Positions 1 through 5,155 of a stretch of DNA of 5,155 nucleotides are shown here, piece by piece. A program made the position numbers and the translations under genes. Every line of letters starts with the position of its first letter. The first letter of the stretch is position 1. This DNA is from Actinomycetales bacterium (GTDB lineage Bacteria > Actinomycetota > Actinomycetes > Actinomycetales > BWSM-131). The notes beneath the pieces were generated by a model. The model was not told the DNA's origin, ran no database searches, and saw only the letters and a program-made list of their open reading frames with translations. The stretch is from contig JASBSH010000168.1 in the NCBI GenBank assembly GCA_030149025.1, positions 1 to 5,155 on the forward strand, given 5' to 3'.

Positions 1-1
1 C

Positions 2-895
2 CTGTTGCGCCTCGTGGAGCCGGATGCGGGCACCATCCGGCTGCGGGTGGACGGGGGGGCCGCCGGACTCGGCGACCGCCCCCCGAGCGGCTCGCCCGAC
101 TCGGACGTCGTGGACGTCCTGTCGCTGACGCCGGCACAGCTGCGCCGACTGCGCCGGCACATGCAGCTGGTCTTCCAGGATCCGTACGCCTCGCTCAACC
201 CCCGGATGACGGTGGGGGAGGCGATCGGGGAGCCCCTCACCGAGCACGGCATGGGAACCCCTTCGGAGCGGCGCGAGCGTGTGGCCGCACTCCTCCAGAT
301 GGTCGGGCTCGACCCGCAGTGCGCCGAGCGCTACCCGCATGCGTTCTCCGGTGGTCAGCGCCAGCGGATCGGCATCGCGCGCTCCCTTTCCCTGAACCCG
401 CAGTTCCTCATCCTGGACGAGCCGGTGTCGAGTCTCGACGTGTCCGTGCAGGGGCAGATCCTGAACCTCTTCGCCGACCTGCAGGAAAAGCTCGGCATGA
501 CCTACCTGATCATCGCCCACGACCTGTCCGTGGTGCGGCACGTCAGCGACCGCGTCGCCGTCATGTACCTCGGCACGGTCGTGGAGATGGCCGACCGTGA
601 GGACCTGTTCGGCGCCGCCGCCCACCCGTACACCGTCTCGCTGCTCTCGGCGGTGCCGGACCCCGACGACGTCTCCCGTCGCCGTGAGCGCATCGTGCTC
701 TCCGGGGAGCTGCCGTCGGCCGCTTCCCCTCCGCCGGGCTGCCGCTTCTCCACCCGCTGTCCGGTGGCGCAGGACCGCTGCAGCGTGGAGGTGCCGGCGC
801 TACGGGAGATCGCGCCCGGGCACCGGGTGGCATGCCACTATCCGGGGTCCCTGGCGCCCGACGGCCGCCGCCGGGCGCCGGTGGTCACCCGCTGA
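2..895 (+). CDS. Peptide-type ABC transporter ATP-binding protein (OppF/DppF-like), 5'-truncated by window edge
   Basis: This is the cytoplasmic ATPase of a dipeptide/oligopeptide importer; it hydrolyses ATP to drive transport. The reading frame is already open at base 2, and the family's P-loop (Walker A) must lie upstream, so the TTG at 5 is an internal codon. Counting that TTG as residue 1, one sees the Q-loop (VFQDPYASLNP, 56-66), the ABC signature (SGGQRQR, 115-121), Walker B (LILDEP, 135-140), the D-loop (SSLD) and the H-loop (AHD, 171-173). The C-terminal oligopeptide-transporter extension follows, with HPYT at 207-210 and four cysteines at 246, 252, 259 and 277. Similar cysteines bind an iron-sulfur cluster in some Opp/Dpp ATPases. 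Between the N-terminal strand and the Q-loop there is an extra Gly/Pro/Asp-rich stretch (about 15-38). The gene converges on the permease operon rather than lying in it; partnership with that operon is inferred. The stop TGA is at 893-895. Confidence 0.95.
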   Translation: MLRLVEPDAGTIRLRVDGGAAGLGDRPPSGSPDSDVVDVLSLTPAQLRRLRRHMQLVFQDPYASLNPRMTVGEAIGEPLTEHGMGTPSERRERVAALLQMVGLDPQCAERYPHAFSGGQRQRIGIARSLSLNPQFLILDEPVSSLDVSVQGQILNLFADLQEKLGMTYLIIAHDLSVVRHVSDRVAVMYLGTVVEMADREDLFGAAAHPYTVSLLSAVPDPDDVSRRRERIVLSGELPSAASPPPGCRFSTRCPVAQDRCSVEVPALREIAPGHRVACHYPGSLAPDGRRRAPVVTR

Positions 896-914
896 GCCGG
901 TGGTCACTCGCTGA
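877..914. repeat. 19-bp tandem duplication across the convergent stop codons
   Basis: Unit 1 is gccggtggtcacccgctga (877-895) and unit 2 is gccggtggtcactcgctga (896-914). They differ at one base (889 C, 908 T), and the next two bases (gc) continue the match. The ATPase stop TGA ends unit 1. The stop of the minus-strand permease (TCA, 904-906) lies in unit 2. No intrinsic terminator is visible in the 8 bp between the stop codons. Confidence 0.9.
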
Positions 915-1920
915 GCAGACGCCGCATCCTCGCCCGGCGCGCGAAGTGGCCGCGGGGCACCGCCGACTCCGGCAGTGCGCCGAATGCGAGCCGCCGGGCG
1001 ACCGCCGCTCGGCCCACTCGGCTGGTCGAGGGGTCCAACGCGTCACGCAGCCCATCCCCCACCATGTTGATCGCCAGCACTGTCACGATGATCATCAGCC
1101 CGGGGAACACTGCCAACCACGGCGAGGTGAAGATCTGCGCCTGGGCATCCTCGAGCATCGACCCCCACGAGGCCAGCGGCGGCTGGAGGCCGAGCCCGAG
1201 GAAGCTGAGGGTGGACTCCGCCATGATGGCGCTGGCCACTCCCAGGGTGCCGGCCACCGTGATGGGCGACATGGCGTTCGGCAGCAGGTGCCGGACGACG
1301 ATCTTCCGGCGCCGGATCCCGAGCGCGTGTGCGGCCTCGATGAACTCCCGTTCCCGCAAGGACATCAGGGAGGCACGGGTGAGGCGTGCGACGTTCATCC
1401 AGCGCACCAGGCCGACGATCACGACGATGGTCAGGAATCGCGGCCCGAACAGCGCACTGGCGAGGATGAGCAGGAACAGGTCAGGCAGGCTGAGCATCAG
1501 GTCCACGAGCCGCATGAGGACGTTGTCGACCCAACCACCGAAGGAACCGGCCAGTGCGCCGATGAGCACCCCGAGCGCGAGCGCGACGGCCGTGGCGAGC
1601 GCACCGACGGCGAGCGAGACCCGACCTCCGGCGAGCACCCGCGTGAGCGTGTCCCGGCCGAGCTCGTCCGTCCCCATCGGGTGAGCGAGGGACGGCGCCT
1701 GCAGCCGGGAGCCGATGTCCTGGGCAACGGCGTCGTACGGGCTCACGACGGGCCCGAGGATCGCGCCCAGGACGACGATCCCCAGGACGGCGAGCCCGGT
1801 CAGCGCCATCCGATTGCGCACGAGGCTGCGGAGAACGGCGCGACGCGGTGATGCCGTCGCACGGACAGGAGCACCCGTCGTCGTCCCGGCGTCCCCGACA
1901 GCGGTCGCCTCCTCAGCCAC
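904..1920 (-). CDS. Peptide-type ABC transporter permease (DppC/OppC-like)
   Basis: This is an inner-membrane permease that pairs with the DppB-like subunit to form the translocation channel. The GTG at 1920 gives 338 aa. This start is chosen because a GAGGA ribosome-binding site (1927-1931) sits 6 nt upstream and because the open frame beyond it, to 2100, only shadows the upstream permease gene. After a short polar N-terminus there is a first membrane segment (about 38-60), the OppC-type signature GTDELGRD (83-90), then five more hydrophobic segments. The cytoplasmic coupling motif EAAHALGIRRRKIVVRHLLPN (195-215) closely matches the EAA-loop consensus, and GDGLRDALDP (288-297) is the usual end of the family. 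About 40 further residues, rich in Arg and Ala, form an unusual basic tail. The gene overlaps the DppB-like gene by 8 nt, which suggests translational coupling. Substrate cannot be read from the sequence. Confidence 0.96.
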   Translation of the reverse strand: MAEEATAVGDAGTTTGAPVRATASPRRAVLRSLVRNRMALTGLAVLGIVVLGAILGPVVSPYDAVAQDIGSRLQAPSLAHPMGTDELGRDTLTRVLAGGRVSLAVGALATAVALALGVLIGALAGSFGGWVDNVLMRLVDLMLSLPDLFLLILASALFGPRFLTIVVIVGLVRWMNVARLTRASLMSLREREFIEAAHALGIRRRKIVVRHLLPNAMSPITVAGTLGVASAIMAESTLSFLGLGLQPPLASWGSMLEDAQAQIFTSPWLAVFPGLMIIVTVLAINMVGDGLRDALDPSTSRVGRAAVARRLAFGALPESAVPRGHFARRARMRRLLSE

Positions 1921-2866
1921 GGCGGATCCTCGGGTCCAGGGCCCCGTAGGCGACGTCGGCGAGCAGGTTGCTGACCAGCACGACGACCGAACCGATGACG
2001 AGGATGCCCATGAGGACGGGGTAGTCGAAGCGCACGGCGGACTCCCAGAAGAGCCTGCCCGTACCCGGCCAGGCGAAGATGGTCTCGACGACGACCGCAC
2101 CCACCAGGTACTCGGGGATGTGGATGGCGACGACGGTCACGAACGGGATGGAGGCGTTGCGCAGGCCGTGGCGCAGGTGCAGCCGGCCCGGTGTCATCCC
2201 ACGTGCTCGGGCGAACCGGATGAAGTCGCTGCCCAGCACCTCGACCATCGAGGAGCGCAGGTACCGGGTGAAGAACCCCACGCTGACGAACGACAGGGTC
2301 AGCGCCGGCAGCGCGAGGTACTCCAGCCGGGTCAGCAGCCCACCCCCGCCCGTGGCCGGCCCCGTGCCGCCCCCTGGAAGCCATCCGAGCTGGACCGTGA
2401 AGACCACGATGAGCATCAGACCCAGCCAGAACACCGGGATGGAAAGGCCGACGAAGCTGGCGCCGGTCAGCACGGTGTCCACCCAGGTGTACTTCCGGAC
2501 GGCGGCCAGCACGCCGAGCGGGACGGCGACGACCAGGGCCAGCGTCAGCGCGACGGCCATCAGCTCCAGCGTGGCCGGCAGCCGCTCCAGCACCATGTCC
2601 AGCACGGGGCGCCGGGAGACGAACGACGTACCCCAGTCCCCACGGAGGAAGGCACCGAGCCAGGTCAGGTACTGGACCGGCAACGGCCGGTCGAGACCCA
2701 GCTCGCGCTCGATCCGGGCGAGGTCCTCACCCGTGACGCTCGCGTTGCCGTAGTAGGCGGCGGTCGGTCCACCGGGCATCGCCCGCAGGAGCAGGAAGGC
2801 CAGGAAGCTGATCCCGACCAACAGCGGAACGGCCTGCGCCAGACGGACGAGGACGAAACGGGTCAC
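1913..2866 (-). CDS. Peptide-type ABC transporter permease (DppB/OppB-like)
   Basis: This is the first channel subunit of the importer, 317 aa, normal for the family. The N-terminus MTRFVLVRLAQAVPLLVGIS leads into the first membrane helix (about 10-28), as is typical of DppB. A periplasm-side domain follows, containing ELGLDRPLPVQYL and GDWGTSF (77-83). The transport core (about 95-310) has five more hydrophobic segments. The EAA-type coupling loop lies at about 215-240 (FIRFARARGMTPGRLHLRHG), and the C-terminus YGALDPRIRRG is characteristic. The start is GTG at 2866; no other start codon lies in frame over the next 30 nt upstream. Its ribosome-binding site is weak (GGTGGG very close to the start) and lies in a possible hairpin. 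The gene begins 31 nt after the binding-protein stop and overlaps the DppC-like gene, so all three are probably one operon. Confidence 0.96.
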   Translation of the reverse strand: MTRFVLVRLAQAVPLLVGISFLAFLLLRAMPGGPTAAYYGNASVTGEDLARIERELGLDRPLPVQYLTWLGAFLRGDWGTSFVSRRPVLDMVLERLPATLELMAVALTLALVVAVPLGVLAAVRKYTWVDTVLTGASFVGLSIPVFWLGLMLIVVFTVQLGWLPGGGTGPATGGGGLLTRLEYLALPALTLSFVSVGFFTRYLRSSMVEVLGSDFIRFARARGMTPGRLHLRHGLRNASIPFVTVVAIHIPEYLVGAVVVETIFAWPGTGRLFWESAVRFDYPVLMGILVIGSVVVLVSNLLADVAYGALDPRIRRG

Positions 2867-2886
2867 GGCCCACCACGTCCGGGCCG
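2866..2886 (-). promoter_or_regulatory. Possible stem-loop over the ribosome-binding region of the DppB-like gene
   Basis: On the minus strand CGGCCC (2886-2881) can pair with GGGCCG (2871-2866) across a 9-nt loop: six G:C pairs. The 3' arm ends on the first base of the GTG start codon. It fills most of the 31-nt gap between the binding-protein and permease genes. It could dampen permease translation or stabilise the upstream message. In DNA this G/C-rich, such a stem may also be chance. Confidence 0.4.
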
Positions 2887-2897
2887 GATCGGCTCGC

Positions 2898-4568
2898 TCA
2901 CCGGCTCAACCACCAGTCCTTGGTGTTCCAGGTGAACTCGTCCCAGGAGTTGATCTCGTAACCCTTGACCGCCGAGGAGAAGGCGTTCAGCTCGGAGCGG
3001 TTGTAGAGCGGGATGTAGACCGACGACTCAGCGATTCGCTCAACCGCGGTGCGGTAGGCGGCCGCACGCTCCTCCTGGTCCAGCGTCGCGGACCCGGCCG
3101 CTATCGCGGCGTCCAGCTGCGGGTCGGCGAGCCTGAAGAAGTTCCAGCCCTCACCGCCGTTGGCCTCCGTCGGGATCTGGTCGGACGTGAACAGCGTCGT
3201 CAGGAAATCGGCCGGGTCGAAGTCGGCTCCCCATGTGTCCTCGACGATGTCGAAGTTCCCGCGCTTCAGCAGACCGTTCTCCTGCCAGTTGCCGAAGATG
3301 TTCGCCGCCGGCGCGTTCTGGATGGACAGCTTGATTCCCACGGCGCCGAGCTGTTCCTGGAGCAGTTGTTGGGTCAGCTCACGGGTCTGGCTGCCTGTGG
3401 GAGTGGTGATACGCAGCTCCAACGGCTTCCCGTCCTTCTCCCTCACCCCGTCACCGTTGCCGTCCCGCCAGCCGGCCTCCTCGAGCAGGGTCTGTGCAGC
3501 CTGGGGGTCGTACTTCGGCAGCTCGAGGCCGTCGGGAGCCGCCCAGCCCATTCCGATCGGTGAGGTGGCGACCTTCGTCTTGCCGTACAGCAGCTCCTCG
3601 ACGATCGGCGTCCGGTCGATAGCCGCCGCGATGGCCTGCCGCACCTTGACGTCCGCCAGCACCGGGTTGTCGGTGTTGAGGCCCAGGTACTCCACGTTCG
3701 TGGTCGGCGTGGACTGCAGCGTCACGTTGCTGAGCTTCTCGAACTCGGGGATCTGGGTCTCGATGAGGTCCCAGAGCACGTCGATCTCACCGGCCCGCAG
3801 CCTGGCGATCCCCACCTCCCGGCTCGGGATCAACCGGACGACGATCTGGTCCAGGTAGGGTCGGCCCTCCTCGCGGTAGTTGGGGTTCCGGTCGAGCACG
3901 ATCGAGTCCCCGGACTTCCACTCCGATACGACGAACGGACCGGTGCCTTCGGGCTTCCGGTTGTACTCGGCGTCCGCCATGGGCTGGCCCTCGAGGACGT
4001 GCGCAGGCAGGATGCCCGCGTTGATGCTGAACAGGCTCAACGCCGGCGCATACGGCTCCTTGAACTTCACCACGACCGTGGTGTCGTCGGGGGTCTCGAT
4101 CGAGTCGATGAGCTCGTATCCGGTGCGGCTGTTCACCGCGTTGCCCGGAGCCATGATGGCTTCCCACGTGAACTTCACGTCTGCCGAGGTCAGGGGGTGG
4201 TCGTCGGACCACACCAAGCCGTCCTGCAGCTTGTACGTGATCGTCTTGCCATCCGCGGAGATGCCGCCGTTCTCCTCGGTGGGCACCTCCGACGCGAGCG
4301 CGGGCACGTACTCGTCAGCTGGCCCCGCGTCCACGAGCCCCTCGATGGTGAGCTCACGCACCAGACGGCTCGCCGTCTGGACCGCCAGGTACGGGTTGAG
4401 GTTGTCGGGCTCCTGGTACAGCCCCAGCGTCAGGACACCACCCGCCTGCGGGTCACCGCCGGTACCGGCTGTGCCGGCGCCCTGCTGTCCGTCGCCGCCG
4501 CCTGAGCAGGCGGTCAGGGCAAGAGCCCCGACAGCGCCCAGGGCGATGACTGTTCTGGGGTTGCGCAT
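2898..4568 (-). CDS. Peptide-type ABC transporter substrate-binding lipoprotein (SBP_bac_5 family, DppA/OppA-like)
   Basis: This extracytoplasmic receptor captures the ligand and delivers it to the permease pair. The ATG at 4568 gives 556 aa; GGAGGT (4574-4579) lies 5 nt upstream. The N-terminus has basic residues, a hydrophobic core and the lipobox LTAC, with Cys21 as the predicted lipidation site, followed by a Gly/Ser-rich linker (22-43). A family-5 solute-binding fold covers about 44-545: GGVLTLGLYQEPDNLNPY near the start, LTSADVKFTWEA (126-137), GTGPFVVSEW (208-217), DVKVRQAIAAAIDR (306-319), YDPQAAQTLLEEAGW (353-367) and a DGNGDG turn (369-374). Length is typical for the family. It is first in the operon, and no terminator is obvious before the permease genes. 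Ligand is unknown: the family also includes oligopeptide, nickel and sugar-like binders. A TTG start at 4631 is open but would place 21 residues before the signal peptide. Confidence 0.96.
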   Translation of the reverse strand: MRNPRTVIALGAVGALALTACSGGGDGQQGAGTAGTGGDPQAGGVLTLGLYQEPDNLNPYLAVQTASRLVRELTIEGLVDAGPADEYVPALASEVPTEENGGISADGKTITYKLQDGLVWSDDHPLTSADVKFTWEAIMAPGNAVNSRTGYELIDSIETPDDTTVVVKFKEPYAPALSLFSINAGILPAHVLEGQPMADAEYNRKPEGTGPFVVSEWKSGDSIVLDRNPNYREEGRPYLDQIVVRLIPSREVGIARLRAGEIDVLWDLIETQIPEFEKLSNVTLQSTPTTNVEYLGLNTDNPVLADVKVRQAIAAAIDRTPIVEELLYGKTKVATSPIGMGWAAPDGLELPKYDPQAAQTLLEEAGWRDGNGDGVREKDGKPLELRITTPTGSQTRELTQQLLQEQLGAVGIKLSIQNAPAANIFGNWQENGLLKRGNFDIVEDTWGADFDPADFLTTLFTSDQIPTEANGGEGWNFFRLADPQLDAAIAAGSATLDQEERAAAYRTAVERIAESSVYIPLYNRSELNAFSSAVKGYEINSWDEFTWNTKDWWLSR

Positions 4569-4604
4569 CAAGTACCTCCGGGGGGTGTGTCCGACTGGCG
4601 CGTC

Positions 4605-4631
4605 ACAGTAGTGGAGAGTTGCCCCCTGCAA
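4605..4631 (-). promoter_or_regulatory. Tentative promoter of the transporter operon
   Basis: On the minus strand TTGCAG (4631-4626) could serve as -35 and TACTGT (4610-4605, fitting TAnnnT) as -10. The 15-nt spacer is short. A start site a few bases past the -10 would leave a leader of roughly 25-30 nt to the ATG at 4568. Both boxes match consensus poorly, so this is only a candidate. Confidence 0.25.
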
Positions 4632-4636
4632 CAGGG
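4618..4636. promoter_or_regulatory. Overlapping small inverted repeats, candidate operator
   Basis: Two perfect 5-bp inverted repeats interlock: GTTGC-ccccT-GCAAC (4618-4632) and CCCTG-caa-CAGGG (4624-4636). They overlap the tentative -35 of the transporter operon, a position where a repressor could act. Short G/C-rich palindromes are frequent in such genomes, so confidence is low. Confidence 0.25.
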
Positions 4637-4821
4637 TTTCCGCCCGACAACTTGTTTCGTACCGAATCGCCGTCCAAAGCGGCCCAACGGCTCAGTACCG
4701 CCAGGCTGTCGCCCGGGTCGCCGTGTGGACGCCATCGGACCTGAGGCAGTCGAAGTCGGTGGGCAGCACAGCTTTTGTCGCGCAGGTGTTCGTGGCCGCC
4801 GCGCCGGTAGGCCGTCGGGAG

Positions 4822-4867
4822 CTTTCGGCAGGAGGGCTCTTTCGGCAGGAGGCGCTTTCGGCAGGAG
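4822..4867. repeat. Direct-repeat array, three exact copies of CTTTCGGCAGGAG
   Basis: Identical 13-mers lie at 4822-4834, 4839-4851 and 4855-4867, separated by 4 and 3 nt (period 17 then 16). A degenerate fourth copy (cttcggctggg) follows at 4869-4879. The array is about 85 bp upstream of the damage-type promoter. It could be a multi-site binding region, part of a dispersed intergenic repeat family, or a replication-slippage product. Confidence 0.85.
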
Positions 4868-4950
4868 TCTTCGGCTGGGTCTTGCTCGTGCTCGTGCGGA
4901 TCTCGTCCCAACCGCCGGTTGTCCACAAGGGATTGTCGCGTCGCCGCGCA

Positions 4951-4973
4951 CTGTCGGTCGCCTCGGATAGTCT
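4951..4973 (+). promoter_or_regulatory. RecA-NDp / PafBC-type damage-inducible promoter candidate
   Basis: The actinobacterial LexA-independent damage promoter has the consensus TTGTCRGTG, 8 nt, TAnnnT. Here CTGTCGGTC (4951-4959) is followed by exactly 8 nt and then TAGTCT (4968-4973). Seven of nine upstream positions match, including the TGTCR core, and the -10 fits. In mycobacteria this promoter class is activated by PafBC. A start site near 4980 would give a leader of about 30 nt to the GTG at 5012. Confidence 0.65.
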
Positions 4974-4989
4974 TCGAACGTACGTTCGA
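4974..4989. promoter_or_regulatory. LexA (SOS) box
   Basis: TCGAACGTACGTTCGA is a perfect 16-bp palindrome and a full match to the mycobacterial/Gram-positive LexA operator TCGAAC-N4-GTTCGA. It begins directly after the -10 of the candidate promoter and covers the expected transcription start, so bound LexA would block the gene at 5012. The centre is 30 nt before that start codon. Confidence 0.9.
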
Positions 4990-5000
4990 CCATGAAACGT

Positions 5001-5006
5001 AAGGAG
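5001..5006 (+). promoter_or_regulatory. Ribosome-binding site fixing the GTG start at 5012
   Basis: AAGGAG lies 5 nt before the GTG at 5012. The nearby in-frame ATG at 5024 would be 17 nt away, too far for this site, so GTG is preferred. Confidence 0.8.
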
Positions 5007-5011
5007 CCGCG

Positions 5012-5155
5012 GTGAGCACCACCATGACCCAACCAGACCCGGCGGGCCTGCCGCCGGATCCTGACCCGGCGCAGGAGTGGCCGGTGTGGATGCTGCCCGA
5101 CCCCGACGACCTGCTCGAACCGGACCAGGCGCCGGCGGTCGAGCCGGACGCCGGC
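5012..5155 (+). CDS. N-terminal fragment of a damage-regulated protein, function unknown (3'-truncated by window edge)
   Basis: GTG at 5012 opens a frame that stays open for 48 codons to the window edge. The visible residues are MSTTMTQPDPAG followed by a strongly acidic, proline-rich segment with repeated PDP/PD motifs, which looks disordered; it has no signal peptide or membrane segment. No domain can be recognised. The promoter region is informative: a PafBC-like promoter plus a perfect LexA box predict induction by DNA damage. In mycobacteria many DUF222/13E12-repeat HNH endonuclease genes are under LexA control, so that family is one candidate. A repair polymerase, nuclease or other SOS protein is equally allowed by what can be seen. 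The gene is transcribed away from the transporter and is probably unrelated to it. Confidence 0.85.
   Translation, partial: MSTTMTQPDPAGLPPDPDPAQEWPVWMLPDPDDLLEPDQAPAVEPDAG

Larger units (their letters stand above)
4569..5011. other. 443-bp divergent intergenic region
   Basis: This region separates the minus-strand transporter operon from the plus-strand gene at 5012. From left to right it holds the binding-protein ribosome-binding site, weak promoter and operator candidates (4605-4636), about 185 bp in which I see no clear element, a direct-repeat array (4822-4867), a damage-type promoter (4951-4973), a LexA box (4974-4989) and a ribosome-binding site (5001-5006). Open frames cross it on both strands, but none has a convincing start signal or recognisable protein. 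Confidence 0.85.

Noticed and set aside
879..916. Bidirectional terminator between the convergent genes
   Set aside because: The 8-bp gap and its surroundings show direct, not inverted, repetition; only a 3-bp GTG/CAC pairing is possible and there is no T tract.
832..1851. Long plus-strand open frame (339 codons) opposite the DppC-like gene
   Set aside because: It is rich in Glu, Gln, Arg, His and Asp as expected for the complement of a high-GC membrane protein gene, has no recognisable domain, and starts inside the ATPase gene.
1921..2100. N-terminal extension of the DppC-like protein
   Set aside because: The extra 60 residues are a Ser/Pro/Arg-rich shadow of the DppB-like gene; the GTG at 1920 has a good ribosome-binding site.
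1715..2935. Long plus-strand open frame (406 codons) opposite the DppB-like gene
   Set aside because: Same antisense-shadow composition, no domain, and the strand opposite encodes a clear permease.
4569..4631. Upstream TTG start for the binding protein
   Set aside because: It would put 21 residues before the signal peptide; the ATG at 4568 has GGAGGT at ideal spacing.
4822..4867. Short CRISPR array
   Set aside because: Repeats are 13 nt with 3-4 nt spacers, far too short for CRISPR, and no cas gene is present.
4587..4970. Open frame of 127 codons in the intergenic region, plus strand
   Set aside because: Arg/Gly/Pro-rich composition, no ribosome-binding site or domain, and it runs through the repeat array and the promoter region.
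4603..5025. Minus-strand open frames across the intergenic region
   Set aside because: They contain only low-complexity sequence produced by the direct repeats, and would run through the LexA box and the start of the next gene.

Overview
The window is high-GC DNA whose gene content and regulatory sites point to an actinobacterium. The evidence is the strong G/C bias at third codon positions, GTG starts, a lipoprotein-type binding protein, and an upstream region with an actinobacterial LexA box (TCGAAC-N4-GTTCGA) and a RecA-NDp/PafBC-like promoter. The genus cannot be fixed from this sequence alone.

About 4.5 kb encodes a peptide-type (Dpp/Opp) ABC importer in two converging parts. At the left edge, plus strand, is the 3' part of an OppF/DppF-like ATPase gene; its Walker A lies outside the window. 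Running the other way is an operon, in transcription order: a lipoprotein substrate-binding protein (4568 to 2898), a DppB-type permease (2866 to 1913) and a DppC-type permease (1920 to 904). The two permease genes overlap by 8 nt. The binding protein would capture a peptide-like ligand outside the membrane, the two permeases form the channel, and the ATPase is probably (by inference) one of the motor subunits. The ATPase and the last permease gene meet tail to tail with 8 bp between stop codons, and a 19-bp tandem duplication covers that junction.

From 4569 to 5011 lies a 443-bp divergent intergenic region. It holds a short direct-repeat array (three copies of CTTTCGGCAGGAG), weak operator or promoter candidates for the transporter operon, and on the right a compact DNA-damage control region: a PafBC-like promoter whose -10 abuts a perfect LexA palindrome. 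This drives a plus-strand gene starting at GTG 5012, of which only 48 acidic, proline-rich codons are visible. Its product cannot be identified from that fragment. A DUF222/13E12-family HNH endonuclease is a guess based on the SOS-type promoter.

The transporter is ordinary in content. The parts most worth a second look are the dual damage-responsive promoter, the repeat array beside it, the duplicated convergent junction, and a hairpin at the start of the dppB-like gene.
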